Source: Mesorhizobium sp. J8
Lineage (GTDB): Bacteria > Pseudomonadota > Alphaproteobacteria > Rhizobiales > Rhizobiaceae
Direction: 5' to 3'
Assembly (NCBI RefSeq): GCF_016591715.1
Contig: NZ_AP024109.1
Span: 2,294,001 to 2,358,000, forward strand
DNA length: 64,000 bases
The notes beneath the pieces were generated by a model. The model saw only the letters and a list, made by a program, of their open reading frames with translations, made no database searches and had not been told where the DNA came from. Positions 59,215 through 64,000 of the stretch are shown piece after piece (position 1 is the stretch's first letter; each line of letters opens with the position of its first letter). A program made the translations under genes and the position numbers.

Positions 59215-61446
59215 ATGATGCGTCAGTATGAGCTTGTCGAGCGCGTGCAGCGCTACAAGCCTGACGTCAACGAGGCGCTGCTCAACAAGGCCTACGTCTA
59301 TGCCATGCAGAAGCATGGTCATCAGAAGCGCGCCTCGGGCGATCCCTATTTCTCGCATCCCCTCGAAGTCGCCGCCATCCTCACCGACATGCATATGGAC
59401 GAGGCGACCATCGCCGTCGCGTTGCTGCACGACACGATCGAGGATACGACGGCGACCCGCGCCGAGATCGACGAGCTCTTCGGCCCCGAAATGGGCAAGC
59501 TGGTCGAGGGCCTCACCAAGCTGAAGAAGCTCGATCTGGTCTCCAAGAAGGCCGAGCAGGCCGAGAATCTGCGCAAGCTTCTGCTCGCGATCTCCGAGGA
59601 TATTCGCGTTCTCCTGGTCAAGCTTGCCGACCGCCTGCACAACATGCGCACGCTCGACCATATGCCGGAGTCCAAGCGCCTGCGCATCGCCGAGGAGACG
59701 ATGGACATCTATGCGCCGCTGGCCGGGCGCATGGGCATGCAAGGCATGCGCGAGGAGCTGGAGGAAATCGCCTTCCGCTACATCAATCCGGAGGCCTATC
59801 GCGCCGTCACGGCAAGGCTTGCCGAGATTTTCGAGCGCAACAAAGGCGTCCTGCAGGAGATCGAGACGGCGCTGTCGGGCTTGTTCGAAAAACACGCCAT
59901 CAAGGCGAGCGTGAAGAGCCGGCAGAAGAAGCCGTGGTCGGTGTTCCGCAAGATGGAGGCCAAGGCGCTCTCCTTCGAGCAGCTCTCCGATATTTTCGGC
60001 TTTCGCGTCATCGTCGACACGGTCGACGACTGCTACCGCGCACTCGGCGCCATTCACACCACCTGGTCGATGGTGCCCGGCCGCTTCAAGGACTACATCT
60101 CGACGCCGAAGCAGAACGACTACCGTTCCATCCACACCACCATTGTCGGGCCGTCGCGCCAGCGCGTCGAATTGCAGATCCGCACCAAGGAGATGAACAA
60201 GATCGCCGAATATGGTGTCGCTGCGCATTCGATCTACAAGGATACAGGCGGCAAGATGAACGGTGCCGCCCATGCGATCTCCAGGGAGACCAACGCTTAT
60301 GCCTGGCTCAGGCGCACCATTGAGCAACTGGCCGAGGGCGACAACCCGGAGGATTTCCTCGAGAACACCAAGCTGGAGCTGTTCCAGGACCAGGTGTTCT
60401 GCTTCACGCCCAAGGGCATGCTGATCGCGCTGCCGCGCGGCGCCACTCCGATCGACTTCGCCTATGCCGTCCACACCGATGTCGGCGACACCTGCGTCGG
60501 CGCCAAGGTCAATGGCCGCATCATGCCGCTGATGACGGAGCTGAAGAATGGCGACGAGGTCGAGATCATCCGCTCCAAGGCGCAGGTGCCGCCTGCCGCC
60601 TGGGAATCGGTCGTGGTCACCGGCAAGGCGCGCGCAGCCATCCGCCGTGCCACCAAGAACGCGATCCGCAAGCAATATTCCGGCCTTGGCGCCCGCATCC
60701 TCGAACGCGCCTTCGAGCGCGCCGGCAAGACCTTCACCAAGGAGAGCCTGAAGCCGGTGCTGCACCGGCTGGCGCGCAAGGACATCGAGGACGTGCTGGC
60801 TTCCGTCGGCCGCGGCGAGTTGAGCTCGACCGACGTCATGAAAGCGGTCTTCCCCGACTATAAGGACGAGCGCGTCACCGTCGCCCCGCCCAAGCCGCGC
60901 GAGGAGGGCTGGTCGAAGATCCGCAACGCCGCCGGCATGCTGTTCCAGATGCCCGGCACGCGCGCCGCGCGCAAGGGCAAGGAGCAGCCGCGCGACGGCG
61001 CGGTGCCGATCCGCGGCGTGCGCGGCGACCTGCCGGTGCGCTTCGCTCCTGAAGGCGCCGTGCCCGGCGACCGTATCGTCGGCATCATCCAGCCCGGAAC
61101 CGGCATCACCATCTACCCGATCCAGTCGCCGGCGCTGCAGGCCTTTGACGACCAGCCCGAGCGCTGGATCGATGTGCGCTGGGACATCGACGAGCGCACC
61201 AAGGAGCGGTTCCCGGCGCGCATCTCGGTCACTGCCATCAATGCGCCCGGTTCGTTGGCCGACATCGCCCAGGTGGTGGCGTCCAACGACGCCAACATCC
61301 ACACGCTGTCGATGATCCGCACGGCGCCCGATTTCACCGAGATGCTGATCGACCTCGAGGTCTGGGATCTGAAGCATCTCAACCGGCTGCTGTCGCAGCT
61401 CAAGGACAATTCGAGCGTCAGCGACGCGCGGCGTGTCAACGGGTGA
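59215..61446 (+). CDS. rsh: Bifunctional (p)ppGpp synthetase/hydrolase (RSH)
   Basis: A 743-residue RelA/SpoT homologue, the single long RSH typical of alphaproteobacteria. HD hydrolase domain with VALLHDTIEDTTATRAEI (His-Asp near residues 74-75) and MPESKRLRIAEETMDIYAPL; synthetase domain with YRSIHTTIVGPSRQRVELQI near 303-320; TGS domain with FTPKGMLIALPRGATPIDFA; C-terminal ACT domain with RISVTAINAPGSLADIAQVV. Both catalytic halves look intact, so it should make and degrade (p)ppGpp for the stringent response. Start may be ATG 59215 or the adjacent 59218. It is followed by pyrE. Confidence 0.96.
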   Translation: MMRQYELVERVQRYKPDVNEALLNKAYVYAMQKHGHQKRASGDPYFSHPLEVAAILTDMHMDEATIAVALLHDTIEDTTATRAEIDELFGPEMGKLVEGLTKLKKLDLVSKKAEQAENLRKLLLAISEDIRVLLVKLADRLHNMRTLDHMPESKRLRIAEETMDIYAPLAGRMGMQGMREELEEIAFRYINPEAYRAVTARLAEIFERNKGVLQEIETALSGLFEKHAIKASVKSRQKKPWSVFRKMEAKALSFEQLSDIFGFRVIVDTVDDCYRALGAIHTTWSMVPGRFKDYISTPKQNDYRSIHTTIVGPSRQRVELQIRTKEMNKIAEYGVAAHSIYKDTGGKMNGAAHAISRETNAYAWLRRTIEQLAEGDNPEDFLENTKLELFQDQVFCFTPKGMLIALPRGATPIDFAYAVHTDVGDTCVGAKVNGRIMPLMTELKNGDEVEIIRSKAQVPPAAWESVVVTGKARAAIRRATKNAIRKQYSGLGARILERAFERAGKTFTKESLKPVLHRLARKDIEDVLASVGRGELSSTDVMKAVFPDYKDERVTVAPPKPREEGWSKIRNAAGMLFQMPGTRAARKGKEQPRDGAVPIRGVRGDLPVRFAPEGAVPGDRIVGIIQPGTGITIYPIQSPALQAFDDQPERWIDVRWDIDERTKERFPARISVTAINAPGSLADIAQVVASNDANIHTLSMIRTAPDFTEMLIDLEVWDLKHLNRLLSQLKDNSSVSDARRVNG

Positions 61447-61502
61447 ATAGCGAACAGTGAATAGAAGGTGCTTTCACTACCACTCACCACTCACCATTCA
61501 CC
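61443..61502. repeat. Short tandem repeats between rsh and pyrE
   Basis: GTGAATAG occurs at 61443-61450 and 61457-61464 (14-bp spacing, the first overlapping the rsh stop codon), and three 7-bp units ACTCACC, ACTCACC, ATTCACC occur in a row at 61482-61502. The two clusters are partly complementary (GTGAAT versus ATTCAC), so a hairpin is possible. Confidence 0.8.
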
Positions 61503-61517
61503 AAGGGGGACCGAACA

Positions 61518-62096
61518 ATGAACACCGACGAAGTGCTTGGCATTTTCCGCGAGGCCGGCGCCGTTCTCGAAGGGCATTTCATCCTGACGTCGGGCCTGCG
61601 CAGCCCGGTCTTCCTGCAGAAGGCCCGCGTGTTCATGCATGCCGACAAGACCGAGCGTCTCTGCAAGGCGCTGGCCGAGAAGATACGCAAGGCGGTGCCC
61701 GGCAGGATCGACTATGTCGTCGGCCCCGCCATCGGCGGCCTGATCCCTGCTTATGAGACCTCGCGCCATCTCGGCGCGCCGGCGATCTGGGTCGAGCGGG
61801 AAGGGGGCGAATTCAGGCTGCGCCGCTTCGAGATCGCCAAGGGCGCGCGCGTCGTCATCGTCGAGGACATCGTCACCACCGGCCTGTCGATCCGCGAGAC
61901 CATCGATTGCCTGCGCGAGCTTGGCGCCGAAGTGGTGGCGGCAGCCTGCATCATTGACCGCTCGGCCGGCAAGACCGATGTCGGCGTGCCGCTGGTCGCG
62001 CTCGCCGAATATGAAGTGCCTGCCTATCCCGCTGACCGCCTGCCGCCGGAACTTGCCGCCATTCCAGCCGTTAAGCCGGGAAGCCGCAACATCTGA
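61518..62096 (+). CDS. pyrE: Orotate phosphoribosyltransferase
   Basis: A 192-residue pyrimidine-biosynthesis enzyme making OMP from orotate and PRPP. PRPP-binding motif [20 protein letters not shown] is near residues 114-133; [20 protein letters not shown] and [20 protein letters not shown] are the other substrate loops. ATG 61518 has AGGGGGA upstream. It follows rsh after 71 bp with repeats in between. Confidence 0.96.
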   Translation: MNTDEVLGIFREAGAVLEGHFILTSGLRSPVFLQKARVFMHADKTERLCKALAEKIRKAVPGRIDYVVGPAIGGLIPAYETSRHLGAPAIWVEREGGEFRLRRFEIAKGARVVIVEDIVTTGLSIRETIDCLRELGAEVVAAACIIDRSAGKTDVGVPLVALAEYEVPAYPADRLPPELAAIPAVKPGSRNI

Positions 62097-62171
62097 ACCC
62101 GCAATGTATGAAAGCAAGCAGTTGCGCGCGCCGCTTGTCTCTCTCTGGCCGCGGCCCGCTTCGGGGCAGCG

Positions 62172-62555
62172 ATGATCGCCGGTATCGACCATTTCGTGCT
62201 GACGGTCCGCTCGGTCGAGGCGACCTGCGACTTCTACGAGCGCGTGCTTGGCATGCGGCGGCTCGATGAACCGAACCGGCCAACCGCGCTTTTGTTCGGC
62301 TCGCAGAAGATCAACCTGCACGAAATCGACCGCACTTTCGAGCCGAAGGCGAAGGCGCCGACGCCCGGTTCCGGCGATTTCTGCCTCGTTGCGGCGGTGC
62401 CGCTTGCCGAGGTCCAGGCCAGCCTCGAAGCCAACGGCGTGGCGGTCGAAGTCGGTCCGGTCTTACGCACCGGCGCGCGCGGCCCGATGATGTCGGTCTA
62501 TTTCCGCGATCCCGACGGCAATCTGGTCGAGGTCAGCGAGTACCGGCTCGACTGA
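62172..62555 (+). CDS. VOC-superfamily (glyoxalase/dioxygenase-fold) protein
   Basis: A 127-residue single VOC domain. Metal-ligand positions are visible: IAGIDHFVLTVRSVEATCDF (His), SQKINLHEIDRTFEPKAKAP (His/Glu) and FRDPDGNLVEVSEY (Glu). Members include virulence-type proteins, fosfomycin-resistance-like enzymes and glyoxalases; none can be chosen. The stop overlaps the convergent GNAT gene by 23 bp. The start has a weak ribosome site. Confidence 0.82.
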   Translation: MIAGIDHFVLTVRSVEATCDFYERVLGMRRLDEPNRPTALLFGSQKINLHEIDRTFEPKAKAPTPGSGDFCLVAAVPLAEVQASLEANGVAVEVGPVLRTGARGPMMSVYFRDPDGNLVEVSEYRLD

Positions 62556-63063
62556 GGTCGAGCCGCATGGCGCAGCGCCGGTCCAAAGCCATGCCGTGCT
62601 CGGCCTCGTCGCCGAGCAGGCTGGCCAACCGTCCGTCGATCTCGGCGCCTTCCAGGATACGAAAGCCGAACTTGCGATAGAAGGGCGCATTCCAGGCGAC
62701 GGCGCGAAACGTGGTCAGCGTCACCGCGGCCAGACCGCGGCGCCCGGCGTCCGCGACCGCCCGTTCGAGCAGGGCGCGGCCGATGCCCTGGCCCTGCCGG
62801 TCGAGGCGCACGTCCAACTCCCAGACATGCAGCACATCGTCCTCGGTCCCGGCGCTCAGGAAGCCGACCGGCCGGTCCTTCCCATCCGCGGCAATCCAAC
62901 ATGCGCCTGCGGCGATCAGCCCGCGGTGTCGCTCGACGCTGACATTGTCGCCGTCGGCGAGCCACGCCAGTTCCGGAATGGCGCGGAACGCCAGTCCGGC
63001 CGATTGCTCGATCGCCGGCAATGCCTCCGCGTCCTCGGCCCGCGCCGGTCGAATGGTGATCAT
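62533..63063 (-). CDS. GNAT-family N-acetyltransferase
   Basis: A 176-residue acetyltransferase. Acetyl-CoA motif A is DVRLDRQGQGIGRALLERAV, with AVAWNAPFYRKFGFRILEGA as motif B. N-terminal MITIRPARAEDAEALPAIEQ is typical. It could acetylate an antibiotic, peptide N-terminus or small amine; no clue from context. Its 3' end overlaps that of the convergent VOC gene by 23 bp. Confidence 0.87.
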   Translation of the reverse strand: MITIRPARAEDAEALPAIEQSAGLAFRAIPELAWLADGDNVSVERHRGLIAAGACWIAADGKDRPVGFLSAGTEDDVLHVWELDVRLDRQGQGIGRALLERAVADAGRRGLAAVTLTTFRAVAWNAPFYRKFGFRILEGAEIDGRLASLLGDEAEHGMALDRRCAMRLDLSRAGTR

Positions 63064-63275
63064 TTGCTCCGCATCTCGGTTGTTTCCTCAGTTTCGCCAG
63101 AATGACGGCCTTGTTACAGCCTGCGGCAGACCATCGCGGCGGCGTTTCGTTGTTACGCGGCCTGCCCGTCTCTATATCAAAGACTGTTGCCTTTCTGCGC
63201 CATGGAAGCGCAAGATATGTGTGGCGCGTCCCGGTGGGCAGGGGCAGCGCGTGTTGGACCGGGAACTGGAACAGA

Positions 63276-63863
63276 GTGCTTTTTCGACGCCGAGAGCCTG
63301 ATGGCCTCCTGGAGCGGGTGCGTACTTATCTATGGCCGCGCCGCTCGTTCTCGCGTTCCGTGCAGTATTTCTCCAAACGCATCCTGCGGCTGAAGGCGAC
63401 GCCGCATTCGGTCGCCGCCGGGGTCGCCGCGGGCGTTTTTGCCTCCTTCTTCCCGCTTGGCGTTCATTTCGTGGTTGCCGCGGTGCTTTGCTGGGTGATC
63501 GCCGGCAATCTGGTCGCGGCTGCGCTCGGCGCGGTGTTCTTCGGCAATCCGCTGACCTCCCCGCTTTTGTGGGGCGCCTCCTGGGAAACCGGCAAACTGA
63601 TCCTGCGTCAGCATCTGCCGAGGCACGGGCCGCCTGAGCATCTTGGCGAAATGATGCACAAGCTCTCCTTCGACAAGCTCTGGGCGCCTGTTCTGGAGCC
63701 AATGCTGATCGGTGCGGTGCTGCTTGGCTTGATCTTCGGACTGGTGTTCTACGGCATCACCCGCTGGGGCATGACCGCGTTTCGCGAGCAACGCCGGAAG
63801 CGCACGGCCGAGCGCGCCGAGAAGAAGGCGCGGCAGGGCGGGCGGGAAGTGCCGGCGGAATGA
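63276..63863 (+). CDS. DUF2062-family membrane protein
   Basis: A 195-residue protein with three to four membrane helices: [40 protein letters not shown] and [20 protein letters not shown]. The N-terminal [20 protein letters not shown] then [20 protein letters not shown] matches rhizobial DUF2062 proteins as I recall them, which begin at this point. I therefore chose GTG 63276; the open frame upstream is unlike coding sequence. The stop overlaps the acpS start (ATGA), so they are cotranscribed. Function is unknown. Confidence 0.85.
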   Translation: MLFRRREPDGLLERVRTYLWPRRSFSRSVQYFSKRILRLKATPHSVAAGVAAGVFASFFPLGVHFVVAAVLCWVIAGNLVAAALGAVFFGNPLTSPLLWGASWETGKLILRQHLPRHGPPEHLGEMMHKLSFDKLWAPVLEPMLIGAVLLGLIFGLVFYGITRWGMTAFREQRRKRTAERAEKKARQGGREVPAE

Positions 63864-64000
63864 TCATCGGCATCGGCAGCGACCTGATCGACATCAGACG
63901 CATCGAAAAGTCGCTGGAGCGGCACGGCCAGCGCTTCGTCCAGCGCATCTACACCGAGGTCGAGCAGGCCAAGTCGGAAAAGCGTGCCGCCCGCGCGGCT
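63860..64000 (+). CDS. acpS: Holo-[acyl-carrier-protein] synthase, 5' part
   Basis: The first 47 residues of AcpS, cut by the right edge. The start [20 protein letters not shown] contains the conserved Asp that binds magnesium in AcpS. The enzyme transfers 4'-phosphopantetheine from CoA to acyl carrier protein. ATG 63860 overlaps the DUF2062 stop by four bases. In related genomes it is followed by lepB, rnc and era. Confidence 0.9.
   Translation, partial: MIIGIGSDLIDIRRIEKSLERHGQRFVQRIYTEVEQAKSEKRAARAA

Noticed and set aside
61482..61502. Three 7-bp units as a possible CRISPR-like array
   Set aside because: Repeat units are too short and adjacent without spacers; no cas gene is near.

Overview
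The window is a chromosomal segment of a GC-rich alphaproteobacterium of the order Rhizobiales, most like Mesorhizobium. This rests on several features together: a FeuP/FeuQ two-component pair, a cycHJKL-type cytochrome c maturation operon, a degP / two-component / glnE block, Omp2b/RopA-type porins, a single long RSH (RelA/SpoT) protein next to rpoZ, and many short palindromic intergenic repeats resembling the rhizobial RIME family. Assignment to a genus is inference; no rRNA gene is present.

Layout, left to right. 1-1.7 kb: the 3' part of an MttB-family methyltransferase, a lone phage/GTA-type DUF3168 gene and a SnoaL-like protein. 1.9-4.9 kb: a small exported protein (FeuN candidate), feuP, feuQ and a surface-antigen lipoprotein. 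5.0-9.1 kb: ccmI-ccmE-ccmF-ccmH, tightly coupled. 9.4-16.5 kb: a Do-like periplasmic protease, an OmpR-type regulator with its kinase, and glnE. 16.5-21.8 kb: a PAS sensor kinase and aminopeptidase N on the minus strand. 22-31 kb: an EamA transporter, an XRE regulator, a family-4-like uracil-DNA glycosylase, an exported protein, ETF-ubiquinone oxidoreductase, a DUF922 protein, an EEP-family hydrolase and AMP nucleosidase. 31-34.2 kb: small exported or membrane peptides, DUF2147, a Sel1-like protein and an orphan branched-chain amino-acid binding protein. 34.2-41.7 kb: a leucine/isovalerate catabolism cluster (TetR regulator, isovaleryl-CoA dehydrogenase, both methylcrotonyl-CoA carboxylase subunits) interrupted by a DUF1444 protein, a macro-domain protein and a small exported protein. 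41.9-45.2 kb: acylphosphatase, a HisC-like aminotransferase and a TPR-sulfotransferase. 45.4-49.8 kb: two divergent porin genes whose first ~218 bp form a near-identical inverted repeat around a tRNA-Ser(GCU), then an orphan tyrosine recombinase. 50-57 kb: an alpha/beta hydrolase, a soluble lytic transglycosylase, dapA, smpB, a GH25 lysozyme-like protein and a divergent EamA exporter/Lrp pair. 57-64 kb: a family-5-type uracil-DNA glycosylase, a NYN-domain protein, rpoZ, rsh, pyrE, a VOC protein, a GNAT acetyltransferase, a DUF2062 protein and the start of acpS.

Most of the window is core housekeeping DNA. The unusual material is in the intergenic and accessory parts: at least eight palindromic repeat copies in related families, a 145-bp nested inverted repeat, the mirrored porin arms, foreign-looking insertions in the leucine operon, a previously easy-to-miss 44-codon membrane peptide gene with a strong ribosome binding site, and a glycosylase lacking the usual Fe-S cysteines. 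I did not find a CRISPR array, a complete insertion sequence, a prophage or an obvious defence system.
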